From NCBI RefSeq assembly GCF_019711195.1, contig NZ_CP081299.1:6048501-6112500 (forward strand): 64,000 nt of DNA, written 5' to 3'. Of the stretch, positions 27,479-36,579 are shown one piece after another. This DNA is from Dyadobacter sp. NIV53. Its GTDB lineage: Bacteria; Bacteroidota; Bacteroidia; Cytophagales; Spirosomataceae. Under the pieces are notes generated by a model, which did not search any database, was not told the DNA's origin, and was given only the letters and a program-made list of their open reading frames with translations. A program made the position numbers and the translations under genes. The stretch's first letter is position 1, and each line of letters starts with the position of its first letter.

Positions 27479-27784
27479 ATAAACGTATAAATCATAAATT
27501 TGAAACTTAAAAATCCTGAAATTAAATTAAAAATTAATTTATAACTGTCCTGCCCGTTGCAATATCATTATGAAATATCAACAAACGGATAATAATTCAA
27601 ATTACGTGATATTGATTGAAATATGTAAATATATTCGATTTATTTTATACAAATAATTCTATTGTTTTGCATCGTTTAAATAAATTATGCCGGAATATAT
27701 TTTTGTTAGAAATATTCAAAGACTTTTAAACAAAAAAAGACCTGAAATGTTCCAGGCCTTTTTAATATGTAGGTCAACGCATTT
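27479..27784. other. AT-rich spacer between surface protein and S41 protease
   Basis: 306 bp; apart from the terminator at its right end I see only AT-rich sequence that should hold the promoter of the surface-protein gene. No exact TAnnTTTG box was found on the minus strand. Confidence 0.4.
27733..27764 (-). terminator. Terminator of the S41 protease gene
   Basis: On the minus strand: aaaggcctg / caggtcttt (one G-U) with loop gaacattt, followed by seven T, 20 bp after the protease stop codon. Confidence 0.75.
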
Positions 27785-29230
27785 TTAATTATTCAGCAAT
27801 GGTAAATGATCGGTTCTGATCATGCGGTTTTCTTTTACCTGAAGGTTATCCCTGTACATGTGTGACGTTACAGCTGCAACTCTTTTCGTGGCACCAGTTC
27901 TCAGATCGGTGCTTGCCGGGATTCCCATTACATCAAGTGCTTTCCGCAAAAGTGTTTCATTTTCATCACCAAACGGCAGATAAGGAACGCTTGAATCTTC
28001 CACAATATAAGTTGGTGTCATTCCATCCACGGTGCCATAATCGGATTGATCATTGGCATTGGCAGTTTGGCCCAGCATCATATAAATTCCCCATTTCCAA
28101 CGACCCTGATCGTCGCTGATCAATGAGCCGAAAAGGTTTTTCCCGGCAGTATGTTCTCCGATCGTAACTACGTCCATATAAGGCTTTAATCCGTTGATTA
28201 CGAGCTCGCTGGCTGATGCAGTTCCATTGGAAGTAAGCACAAATACACGGCTGAGGCTGGAACCAATATTATTTGCTTCATCCAGGAAACTGTAATTCAG
28301 TGCATTGGCTCCATTTGCTTTTTTCCAATATGCAGTATACTTATCATTCCATTGTTCTTTATAAAAAATTTTGGAACCGGATATACTTTTTCCAACCAAT
28401 GATGCAAGTGTTTCTGCGGAACTGATGTATCCTCCTGAATTGAAACGCAGATCCAGAACCAGTTCATTTACACCCTGGCTTTTAAAATTAGCAAATACGG
28501 CACGGAGTTCATCATCATACTTTTTGGCGTCTGCATCAGTACCCGGAACGAACTGTGTATAAACTACATAGCCAATCGTTTTGCCATAATCTGCTTTGGT
28601 AATAACACTGGAAAAGACAACGGGATCTTCATTTACCACAGCTCTTGTAACTGATATGGTAGTGCTATTAACTACAATTACTCCATTTGTGAGTGTTCCA
28701 AGCGTAAATACTGCGGTTTCACTGCTGCTTAAAAGTGATGAATAATTGCTGGAAGTGAGCTGAGTCCCATTTACTTTCATGACAATATCACCCCGTTTCA
28801 AACCCGCAGCCTCCGCCGGACTTCCTTTCACCACCAGATTCAGGAACATGCCAATGCTTGTTTGGGTATTGTCGAGATATGATAAGGAATAACCAATTCC
28901 ATAAATTGTACTTATGCCATTAAATTCATTCTCCAAATCATCAATGTCATCGGTTATCATCGAAAACCTGTCAACGGTTGTACGTTGGTAAATTAGTTTT
29001 TCAAAGAAATCAAAAGGGCTGATAGTTTTGTCCAGCGTGCTTTCCGTAGGCATATCGTCGTACCAGAAATACGCATCGTTCATTAATTCATAAACCCAGC
29101 TGTTGACAGAAGTATAAGTAGTATCGGTGGTGCTTACGACTTCCGGATCGACATCACTTGTTTTACAACTTACTGTAAAAAGCAGTAATGCCAGACATCC
29201 GGTTAAACCATAATTCTTAAATTTTAACAT
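27785..29230 (-). CDS. S41-family (CtpA/tail-specific) peptidase lipoprotein
   Basis: 481 aa. The leader ends in a lipobox (LLLFTVSC, Cys ~22), so it is membrane-anchored. An N-terminal helical domain (SVNSWVYELMNDAYFWYDDMP) precedes a PDZ domain (LVVKGSPAEAAGLKRGDIVMKVNG) and the S41 protease core (LVLDLRFNSGGYISSAE). The Ser/Lys dyad is in SNGTASASELV (nucleophile Ser of TASASE) and in HTAGKNLFG. Related proteins trim secreted or periplasmic proteins. A 22-bp palindrome lies 58 bp upstream of the start. Confidence 0.9.
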   Translation of the reverse strand: MLKFKNYGLTGCLALLLFTVSCKTSDVDPEVVSTTDTTYTSVNSWVYELMNDAYFWYDDMPTESTLDKTISPFDFFEKLIYQRTTVDRFSMITDDIDDLENEFNGISTIYGIGYSLSYLDNTQTSIGMFLNLVVKGSPAEAAGLKRGDIVMKVNGTQLTSSNYSSLLSSSETAVFTLGTLTNGVIVVNSTTISVTRAVVNEDPVVFSSVITKADYGKTIGYVVYTQFVPGTDADAKKYDDELRAVFANFKSQGVNELVLDLRFNSGGYISSAETLASLVGKSISGSKIFYKEQWNDKYTAYWKKANGANALNYSFLDEANNIGSSLSRVFVLTSNGTASASELVINGLKPYMDVVTIGEHTAGKNLFGSLISDDQGRWKWGIYMMLGQTANANDQSDYGTVDGMTPTYIVEDSSVPYLPFGDENETLLRKALDVMGIPASTDLRTGATKRVAAVTSHMYRDNLQVKENRMIRTDHLPLLNN

Positions 29231-29287
29231 TTTTAATCAATTTGAAATGAGGAAAATCAATTAGGTACAAACGACGAAGCGTATTTA

Positions 29288-29309
29288 TTAAATGTGTTAA
29301 CGCATTTAA
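29288..29309. promoter_or_regulatory. 22-bp palindrome, possible operator of the S41 gene
   Basis: TTAAATGYGTTAACRCATTTAA: the sequence is its own reverse complement except for one T/G pair position. It is centred on GTTAAC and sits 58-79 bp upstream of the S41 peptidase start, where a dimeric regulator could bind. Confidence 0.4.
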
Positions 29310-29365
29310 CTAGTATTACGTGAGGCCAGGAACAAGTGTGGCGGGAAACGGAAAATATCAGGCAT

Positions 29366-29394
29366 AAAAAAAGTCCGGGAAAACCCGGACCATT
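29366..29394 (-). terminator. Terminator at the end of the inositol cluster
   Basis: Minus strand: gtccgggttttcccggac followed by seven T, about 70 bp beyond the iolE stop codon. Confidence 0.85.
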
Positions 29395-29464
29395 TTATTC
29401 AGATAACATCTTTTCAGGGAAGTTTTAATAATATCAATTTTTAAAGGTAACCGGAAATGCAACT

Positions 29465-30367
29465 TTAAATACCTGTAAGGCCTCTGAAATATTCCCGCGC
29501 CATCATGGCATATTCTAAAGGATTTGCTTTTGCCGGATCCTGTTCGGCTTCCAAAACAATCCAGCCATTATAATTACTTAAACGAATGACTTCGAAAAGC
29601 GAAGGGAAATCTATACAACCTTCCTGATCACCGGGAACTGTAAATACACCTTGTTTTACCGAGTTTAAAAAGCTCCATTTTTCATCATGTACTTTTTGCA
29701 AAACATCAGGACGGACATCTTTCAGGTGTATATGAGCTGTGCGTCCGATGTATTTTTCCAAAGCGGCAACCGGATCTTCTCCTGCAAAATAAAAATGCCC
29801 GCAGTCATAATTCAGATATACATTTTCAGGATCAGTTTCATTGAGCAAACGGTCCGTCTCAGCAATGGTTTGAATGCAGGTTCCCATATGATGGTGAAAA
29901 GCCAGTTTCATACCACGGTCCTGCGCAATTTTCCCCAATTCATTTAATCCAAAAGTGAAACTGCCCCATTCTTCTTTTGTATTTAACATGCCTTTTCCCT
30001 CAAAAACCGGTACATACATTTGTCCCTGACAGCTGTTCCCTGTTTCGCCGCCACCAATTACTTTTGCTCCCATTATTTCCAGGAAGTCAAGAAGCTGCGT
30101 GAAATTCGCCCTGTTTTCGGCAAAGGATTTTGTTGTCAGTTCATAACTGTTCCATTGATTGCAGATTTGCAGGCCTCGTAATTCCAGCGCTTTACGTAAT
30201 ACATTGGTGTCGCGAGGAAACTTGTTTCCAACCTCGCAACCTGTAAATCCGGCCAAAGCCATTTCGCTGATACATTGTTCAAAGGTATTTTCACCGCCAA
30301 GTTCCGGCATATCGTCATTGGTCCAGTTGATAGGAGCAATGCCCAGTTGTATGTTTTCGTAGTTCAT
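29465..30367 (-). CDS. iolE: Inosose dehydratase
   Basis: 300-aa TIM-barrel enzyme, second step of myo-inositol catabolism: 2-keto-myo-inositol (scyllo-inosose) to 3D-trihydroxycyclohexane-1,2-dione plus water. I start it at ATG 30367 (MNYENIQLGIAPINWTNDDM); the open frame extends upstream but includes a purine-rich spacer. Motifs: GIAPINWTNDD, GCEVGNKFPRD, FHHHMGTC (metal), NYDCGHFYFAGEDP, and HIHLKDVRP, the usual IolE signature. Last gene of the cluster, 346 bp after iolD, so it may have its own promoter. Confidence 0.92.
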   Translation of the reverse strand: MNYENIQLGIAPINWTNDDMPELGGENTFEQCISEMALAGFTGCEVGNKFPRDTNVLRKALELRGLQICNQWNSYELTTKSFAENRANFTQLLDFLEIMGAKVIGGGETGNSCQGQMYVPVFEGKGMLNTKEEWGSFTFGLNELGKIAQDRGMKLAFHHHMGTCIQTIAETDRLLNETDPENVYLNYDCGHFYFAGEDPVAALEKYIGRTAHIHLKDVRPDVLQKVHDEKWSFLNSVKQGVFTVPGDQEGCIDFPSLFEVIRLSNYNGWIVLEAEQDPAKANPLEYAMMAREYFRGLTGI

Positions 30368-30713
30368 TTTTAGATAATGGATGGTAGAGGAAAGGGAGGA
30401 AAGTGGGAAAGTGGCATTCCCTTGTTCATCATCCGATTCCAATTTTTGTATAATTATTTAAAAGACGTTGAGTAAGTGGGCACATTTAATTCCGAATATT
30501 TTTGACGTTTACAAATGATTAAAGATATAAACCTGATTGCTTCATTGATTTTAATAAAGCAGTGATTATATGCCGCTTAGCGGCTACCGTTTGTAACAAT
30601 TGGTTCAATCCTTTTTTAATGACTAATTTGTCCCAGATTCTTATTAATAATTACCAGAAAGTAAATTAGTCCCTATGTAAGTCACACTTTTCATCTTCCT
30701 GTATTACACCCTT
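30368..30713. other. Intergenic region upstream of iolE with two degenerate operator half-sites
   Basis: 346 bp. It holds a purine-rich patch (30375-30412), a short palindrome gccgcttagcggc (30572-30584), and two partial matches to the TGCAAACGTTTGCA operator at 30500-30513 (9 of 14) and 30582-30595 (10 of 14). Confidence 0.35.
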
Positions 30714-32579
30714 TTACAAAAAGATCCTTTGTTCTTTCTTGTTCTCTTTATAAGTTTCAAATGCCTTTTTAACCGATGCAGATTCTGAAACTTCGGCTAC
30801 CGGAACTTCCCACCAGGCATGGTAACCTTTTACCGTTCTGTACAAACTGGTTTCAATATAAATGACCGTAGTTCGGGTGTTAATTTTTGATTGTTCCAAT
30901 GCTTCTTCCAGCGAAGTGCGGTCAGTAGCTTTGATGACAATAGCTCCCAGACTTTCCGCATTTTTTGCCAGATCAACAGGAAGGAAATCTCCGGATAATT
31001 GTCCTGAGTGTTCGTCACGGTAATTGTACATAGTTCCAAAACGTTCACTGCCAATGCTTTCGGAAAGCCCGCCAATACTTGCATATCCATTATTATTCAA
31101 AAGTAAAATGGTGAATTTTACACCTTCCTGGATTGAAGTAACAATTTCATGGTTGTTCATCAGATAACCGCCATCGCCGCAAATCACATAAATTTCACGC
31201 GTAGGATCAGCCATTTTTGCACCTAACCCGGCAGCAATTTCATAACCCATACAAGAAAAACCGTATTCTAGATGGAAGTTTTTTGGATCGGTTGCACGCC
31301 ACAGTTTATGTAAATCGCCCGGTGCACTTCCGGAAGCATTGATCATCACATCACGGCGGCCCATAAAGTTGTTTAACGTTCCAATCACTATGGCCTGATC
31401 AATAGGAGGGACGGTACTGTTTCCTTTCAGATAGATTTGTGTAACTTCTTCATCCCACGCCAGGTTGTAATCCGAGATTTTTTTACGGTATTCTTTTTCA
31501 ACTTCATAGTCACCTAGTAATACGGATAATTCCTCCAAAATTACCTTAGCGTCGCCAATTAGCGGTAAAGCAGCATGTTTGAAAGCATCGAATTCACTAA
31601 TGTTGATATTAATAAATTTGACATCAGGATTTTTAAAAATAGACTTCGAGGCAGTTGTAAAATCACTGTAACGCGTCCCGATCCCGATTACTACATCGGC
31701 TTCGTTGGCAACTTCAATCGCGTATTTTGTGCCTGTAGCGCCCAAGCCGCCAATACTATATGGTTCGTCAAATTTAACTGCTCCTTTTCCGGCAAAGGTT
31801 TCGCCCACTGGAATTCCGGTTTTTAATGCAAAATCGTGTAAAATACCATCTGCACCGCTGTAAATTGCTCCGCCACCAGCAACGATCACCGGGTTTTTAC
31901 TGTCACGGATCAATTGAGCAGCTTTTAGTAGAGTCGGCAGATCTGGGCGCGGGCGGCCAACATGCCAGACTCTTTTTTGAAATAATTCTTCGGGAAAATC
32001 ATATGCATGCGTTTGTACATCCTGCGGCATGGATAGTGTTACAGCTCCCATTTCTGATTGTGAAGTCAGCACACGCATCACTTCCGGCAAAGAATATATC
32101 AGCTGTTCAGGCCGGCTGATCCTGTCCCAATATTTGGAAACAGGTTTGAAACAATCATTGACAGAAATATCCTGTGTGGATGCACTTTCCAGTTGCTGTA
32201 AAACCGGATTGGGCTCACGGGTTGCAAAGATATCTCCGGGTAATAGTAATACAGGCAGCCTGTTGATCGTCGCCAGTGCAGCACCGGTAATCATATTAGT
32301 TGCTCCCGGGCCAATTGAAGTCGTACAAACGAACGCACCAAGCCGGTTTTTTACTTTGGCATAAGCTACGGCCGTATGAACCATGGATTGTTCGTTTCGG
32401 CTTTGATAATACCGAAAATCAGGATTTTGCTGTAATGCCTGGCCTAAACCAGCCACATTCCCATGACCAAAAATACCGAAGCAACCACCGAAATAGCGTT
32501 CTTCAATGCCATCGCGTTCAATGTATTGATTTTTTAAAAATGTTATAGTAGCCTGGGCTACCGTTAGTCGTCTTGTCAT
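30714..32579 (-). CDS. iolD: 3D-(3,5/4)-trihydroxycyclohexane-1,2-dione hydrolase (ThDP-dependent)
   Basis: 621-aa thiamine-diphosphate enzyme that opens the ring of the diketo-inositol to 5-deoxyglucuronic acid. N-terminal PYR domain with GHGNVAGLGQAL, QSMVHTAVAYAKV and TTSIGPGATNMITG; central domain (residues ~200-350); C-terminal PP domain with CGDGGYLMNNHEIV and LLNNNGYASIGG, the GDG...NN diphosphate/Mg motif. It is ~15 bp downstream of iolJ, hence in the same transcript. Confidence 0.93.
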   Translation of the reverse strand: MTRRLTVAQATITFLKNQYIERDGIEERYFGGCFGIFGHGNVAGLGQALQQNPDFRYYQSRNEQSMVHTAVAYAKVKNRLGAFVCTTSIGPGATNMITGAALATINRLPVLLLPGDIFATREPNPVLQQLESASTQDISVNDCFKPVSKYWDRISRPEQLIYSLPEVMRVLTSQSEMGAVTLSMPQDVQTHAYDFPEELFQKRVWHVGRPRPDLPTLLKAAQLIRDSKNPVIVAGGGAIYSGADGILHDFALKTGIPVGETFAGKGAVKFDEPYSIGGLGATGTKYAIEVANEADVVIGIGTRYSDFTTASKSIFKNPDVKFININISEFDAFKHAALPLIGDAKVILEELSVLLGDYEVEKEYRKKISDYNLAWDEEVTQIYLKGNSTVPPIDQAIVIGTLNNFMGRRDVMINASGSAPGDLHKLWRATDPKNFHLEYGFSCMGYEIAAGLGAKMADPTREIYVICGDGGYLMNNHEIVTSIQEGVKFTILLLNNNGYASIGGLSESIGSERFGTMYNYRDEHSGQLSGDFLPVDLAKNAESLGAIVIKATDRTSLEEALEQSKINTRTTVIYIETSLYRTVKGYHAWWEVPVAEVSESASVKKAFETYKENKKEQRIFL

Positions 32580-32594
32580 AACTGATCCTGTGTT

Positions 32595-33536
32595 TCAATT
32601 TTGAAATTCACTGCCTTTGCCCGAACATCCGAACAGATCAAATTTTTTCAACATAAACTTTTTATATTCTTCCATGAAAGTCTTTCCTGGTGTAGTAGGA
32701 GCGAATTCTTCCGGTTTGTTCCTGAAAAATTCCCGGTTTACCATCGTCCACAGCAAACGCATATCTGTTGCAATGTTAATCTTGCAAATACCCAATGGAA
32801 TTGCTTTTCTGATTTCATCTTCCTGTACACCTTTTGCGTCTGTTTTCAGGTTTCCGCCCGCTGCATTAATGCGTTCAACCACTTCTGCGCTCACGTTGGA
32901 GCCACCATGAAGCACCAAAGGAAAGCCAGGTAAACGAGCCTGGATTTCTTCCAGGATTTGCAACTGCAAACCTTGCCCGCCCGAAAATTTATAAGCGCCA
33001 TGACTTGTTCCGACTGCAATTGCCAGACTGTCACAATCCGTTGCTTTCACAAAATCTTCTACTTCCTGCGGATTGGTATAAAATGAATGTGCTGCGTCCA
33101 CAGTCAGGTCGTCTTCTACGCCGGCTAAAACACCCAGTTCTGCTTCCACACTAATATTTTTTTCATGTGCTTTTGCTACAACAGCTTTGGTCCTTTCTAT
33201 GTTTTTGTCAAATGGGTCATGCGATGCATCTATCATTACCGAAGTGTAACCGCCTTTATCAATGGCCTCGAAAATATGTTCTTCATAACCGTGGTCCATA
33301 TGAATGGCATATACTGTTTTCGGATAGATTCTGGCCGCTGACTCAATCATGGAAAGCAACATATCTGCATGCGCATAATCACGGGCAAAAGGGGTTGTCT
33401 GCACAATAAACGGGGCGTTAGCTTCCTGTGCTGCCGCAAAAAGGCCATGAATTTCTTCCATAAAAAACACATTCACAGCCGGAATAGCATACCGGCCATA
33501 GCATTTCTGGAAAAGTTGTTTAGTAGTTAAAAGCAT
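32595..33536 (-). CDS. iolJ: Class II aldolase, 5-dehydro-2-deoxyphosphogluconate aldolase type
   Basis: 313-aa zinc aldolase of the fructose-bisphosphate aldolase class II family. Zinc and active-site motifs: YAIHMDHGYEEHIFEAID, SVEAELGVLAG, AVGTSHGAYKF, LVLHGGSNV, and CKINIATDMR. Within the inositol cluster it should cleave 2-deoxy-5-keto-gluconate-6-phosphate into malonate semialdehyde and dihydroxyacetone phosphate. A true glycolytic aldolase (Fba) has the same fold, so the assignment rests on context. Confidence 0.82.
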   Translation of the reverse strand: MLLTTKQLFQKCYGRYAIPAVNVFFMEEIHGLFAAAQEANAPFIVQTTPFARDYAHADMLLSMIESAARIYPKTVYAIHMDHGYEEHIFEAIDKGGYTSVMIDASHDPFDKNIERTKAVVAKAHEKNISVEAELGVLAGVEDDLTVDAAHSFYTNPQEVEDFVKATDCDSLAIAVGTSHGAYKFSGGQGLQLQILEEIQARLPGFPLVLHGGSNVSAEVVERINAAGGNLKTDAKGVQEDEIRKAIPLGICKINIATDMRLLWTMVNREFFRNKPEEFAPTTPGKTFMEEYKKFMLKKFDLFGCSGKGSEFQN

Positions 33537-33619
33537 AGTTTAGCAGTCGGATTTCGGCTGTCAGCTATCGGCAGTTTTTCAATGGCCGACTGCTGATAGC
33601 CCAAAGCAATTATTTAATT

Positions 33620-35233
33620 TTACCAGAATACCGTATACAAAGCCGCAATGATTCCACAAACGAAGATTGAACCAACCACAAAACTTCTGCCCGGACTGAA
33701 CATTGCTTCGTTAATTTCGAGGCCTTTTGGATTGCTTTTACTATTAGGATCAGCCAATGTGATGACTACGATAATGGCCGATAATGCCAGAAAAATAATT
33801 CCCATCCGATCCAGAAAAGGAATTTCGGGCCAGAGAAATTTACCGGCCGTTGAAAGCGGAATAGTAAGTAAAGCGGCAGTCAGAGCGGCGGCGGAAGTGG
33901 TTCTTTTCCAGAACATTCCAAAAATAAAAATCGCGAAAACGCCTGGTGTGATAAAGCTGCTGTATTCCTGGATAAACTGGTAGGCCTGATCAAGAACACG
34001 AAGCTGTGGAGCCACAATAATACCAATTCCCATAGCTACCCAGATGGTCCATCTCCCGATTTTGACCAGTTGTTTTTCACTTGCTTCCGGATTGATGTAT
34101 TGTTTGTAAATATCCAGCGTGAAAATGGTTGAAATACTGTTTGCTTTTCCTGCCAAAGAAGCAACGATGGCAGCGGTTAATGCAGCAAATGCCATTCCTT
34201 TTAATCCGGAAGGAAGCAAATTTAACAGTACCGGATATGCATGATCAGGTTTTACAACACCAGCCGGATCAAGCATTTCCTGCTGAAACATGCCGTTTTG
34301 ATATAATACATATGCTGCAATTCCTGGTATTACTACAATAATCGGAATCAATAATTTGAGCACAGCTGCAAATAAGATACCTTTTCTGGCAGTCGATAAA
34401 TTAGCGCCTAAACTTCTTTGGATAATGTATTGGTTACAACCAAAATAGGCCAGATTGTTGATCCACATTGCACCGATGATGACAGACAGACCAGGAAGAT
34501 CTTTGTAAAAAGGATTTTCTTTTGGAAGAATCATGTGAAAATGGCTTTCGCCTTTTTCCTTTAATAATGCCAGAGCGTTAAATATTCCGGGCCTGTTGAA
34601 ATGCTCAGATACCAGTTCCAGTGCCAGATAAGTAGTAGCCAAACCGCCCAGAACCAGCACAATTACCTGTACCACATCCGTATAACCGATCACCTTCATT
34701 CCGCCAATTGTAATGATAACGGCAAATATGCCCAAACCAATAATTACATAAGTAAAATCAAGCCCGGCAGTAACTTCCAGCGCCAGTGCACCGAGATAAA
34801 GAATGGAAGTGAGGTTAACAAAAACATATAACAACAACCAGAAAACAGCCATAATTGTGGCAACCGTCGGATTGTACCTTTGCCGTAGAAACTGCGGCAT
34901 GGTATAAATTTTGTTTTTGAGATAAACCGGAAGGATGAAAACTGCTACAACGATGAGTGAAGCTGCTGCCATCCATTCATAGGAAGAAATGGCCAGACCG
35001 ATTGCAAACCCTGAACCGGACATGCCGATAAAATGCTCCGCTGAAATATTGGAGGCTATAATGGATGCGCCAATCGCCCAGAAAGTAAGGGAACCTTCTG
35101 CCAGAAAATAATCCGTCGAACTTACTTCTTTCGACTTTTTCTTTTTGTAAATCCAGTAACCATAAGCCGATACTCCAATCAAATAAATAAAAAAAACGAT
35201 GTAATCCAGAGGCTGCAATCCGGTATTTAACAT
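33620..35233 (-). CDS. Sodium:solute symporter (SSS family), probable inositol importer
   Basis: 537-aa inner-membrane transporter of the SGLT/SSS family with about 13-14 hydrophobic spans. Family motifs: SSTDYFLAEGSLTFWAIGAS, ISAEHFIGMSGSGFA and the central GMKVIGYTDVVQVIV. The gene lies between iolG and iolJ and has an 18-bp perfect LacI-type palindrome 50-66 bp upstream of the start. I infer that it takes inositol across the inner membrane with sodium. Confidence 0.88.
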   Translation of the reverse strand: MLNTGLQPLDYIVFFIYLIGVSAYGYWIYKKKKSKEVSSTDYFLAEGSLTFWAIGASIIASNISAEHFIGMSGSGFAIGLAISSYEWMAAASLIVVAVFILPVYLKNKIYTMPQFLRQRYNPTVATIMAVFWLLLYVFVNLTSILYLGALALEVTAGLDFTYVIIGLGIFAVIITIGGMKVIGYTDVVQVIVLVLGGLATTYLALELVSEHFNRPGIFNALALLKEKGESHFHMILPKENPFYKDLPGLSVIIGAMWINNLAYFGCNQYIIQRSLGANLSTARKGILFAAVLKLLIPIIVVIPGIAAYVLYQNGMFQQEMLDPAGVVKPDHAYPVLLNLLPSGLKGMAFAALTAAIVASLAGKANSISTIFTLDIYKQYINPEASEKQLVKIGRWTIWVAMGIGIIVAPQLRVLDQAYQFIQEYSSFITPGVFAIFIFGMFWKRTTSAAALTAALLTIPLSTAGKFLWPEIPFLDRMGIIFLALSAIIVVITLADPNSKSNPKGLEINEAMFSPGRSFVVGSIFVCGIIAALYTVFW

Positions 35234-35281
35234 ACGGAGGATATTTATATAATTTAAATAAAAAATAATTGAACTTTTCCT

Positions 35282-35299
35282 ATTGCAAACGTTTGCAAT
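35282..35299. promoter_or_regulatory. LacI-type operator upstream of the symporter
   Basis: ATTGCAAACGTTTGCAAT, a perfect 18-bp palindrome with the CG-centred core of LacI/GalR-family operators. It lies 50-66 bp upstream of the symporter start and starts the distal half of the inositol cluster. Confidence 0.75.
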
Positions 35300-35422
35300 T
35301 TTCGAATGTATGCAATGTATTGCACACTATGCGTTACATAGACAAGAATTTTATTTGAATAAAGGCAGCTGTATTTGTATTTTGACGGTAATAAAATGCA
35401 GCAAACCTTTTCTTCAAAAATC

Positions 35423-36451
35423 CTAGATCTGGCTTAATTCAAGTATTTCATCTACCCTCACAATACGATTTTCAGTAAGTGATTTCATCGCTGCAATTCC
35501 GATTGCCGTTGCCATCAGACCATCATGTGCATCCACTGGTGACGGGGTGTCATTTTGGATACAGTCAATAAATGATTTCAGGCAGTTGCGATAGGCCGTT
35601 TCATATCTTTCGAGGAAAAAATGCAGTGGTAAAGCAATATGGCCTCCATCGTTATCATATCGTACCAGATTATCGGTAGTATTATTTTCCGCTTTTGCCA
35701 TCCCTTTTGAACCGAATATTTCGAGCCGCTGGTCATATCCATAAACTGCTTTCCGGCTGTTATCAATTACCCCAATCGCCCCGTTTTCAAAAGTGAGCAC
35801 AATAACGGCTGTATCAATATCACCGAATTCTTTGATTTCAGGATGGATTAAAGCGTCTCCTTTTACAAAAACCTCTTTTACCTCACTGCCGACAATGTAA
35901 CGCGCCATGTCAAAATCGTGAATGGACATATCCAGGAAAATCCCACCGGAAATTTTCAGATATTCAACAGGTGGAGGTGCTGGGTCACGGCTCGTAATAC
36001 GAAGAATGTGCGGATTACCAATTTTATCATTTTTTACCAAGTGGCGCACATTGATGAAATTGGTATCGAAACGCCGGTTAAAGCCAAGCATTAATTTCAC
36101 CCCGTTATCATTAACCGCTTTTTCAGCAGCAAGAATGGCCTCGATAGTTACATCCAAGGGTTTTTCGCAAAATATATGTTTTTTTTGCTGAGCTGCTGCT
36201 ACTGTATAAGGAACATGAAATGGAGTAGGTGAGCAAATAATAATCGCCTCAACATCGGGATGGTTGATAACATCGTAAGCATCTGTTGTCACTTCCGGAA
36301 CACCCAGCTCAGTCGCGAAAGCCAATGATTCGGGTGATACGTCTGATGCAATAATAACTTCTGCATCAGGCATGTGATAAATGAGATTGCTCAGGTGGAT
36401 CCGGCCAATCCGGCCCAGGCCAATCACACCGGTTTTAAGTTTTTTTGACAT
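35423..36451 (-). CDS. iolG: Inositol 2-dehydrogenase (Gfo/Idh/MocA)
   Basis: 342-aa NAD-dependent enzyme, first step: myo-inositol to scyllo-inosose. The Rossmann motif is KTGVIGLGRIGRIHLSN (residues 6-22), the Lys-containing catalytic motif is HIFCEKPLDVTIEA, and the C-terminal domain has FLDMSIHDFDMARYIVGSE with the His of the family's D-x3-H pair. Length and motifs match IolG. In the cluster it follows iolA with ~130 bp of low-complexity spacer. Confidence 0.92.
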   Translation of the reverse strand: MSKKLKTGVIGLGRIGRIHLSNLIYHMPDAEVIIASDVSPESLAFATELGVPEVTTDAYDVINHPDVEAIIICSPTPFHVPYTVAAAQQKKHIFCEKPLDVTIEAILAAEKAVNDNGVKLMLGFNRRFDTNFINVRHLVKNDKIGNPHILRITSRDPAPPPVEYLKISGGIFLDMSIHDFDMARYIVGSEVKEVFVKGDALIHPEIKEFGDIDTAVIVLTFENGAIGVIDNSRKAVYGYDQRLEIFGSKGMAKAENNTTDNLVRYDNDGGHIALPLHFFLERYETAYRNCLKSFIDCIQNDTPSPVDAHDGLMATAIGIAAMKSLTENRIVRVDEILELSQI

Positions 36452-36579
36452 AAATTTAATGAGAAAAAGGGGTTAAGGGTCAAAAGATTAATGGTTAAGG
36501 GAAAAGGGATAAAGGTTAAAAGTTAAATGGTCAAAAGTGTTAGCGGTCGAAAGCTGATAGCCGACTGCCAAAAGCCATC

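Noticed and set aside
32601..32933. Open frames antisense to iolJ and other large genes
   Set aside because: Long opposite-strand frames are shadows of coding regions; none has family motifs or a plausible start context.
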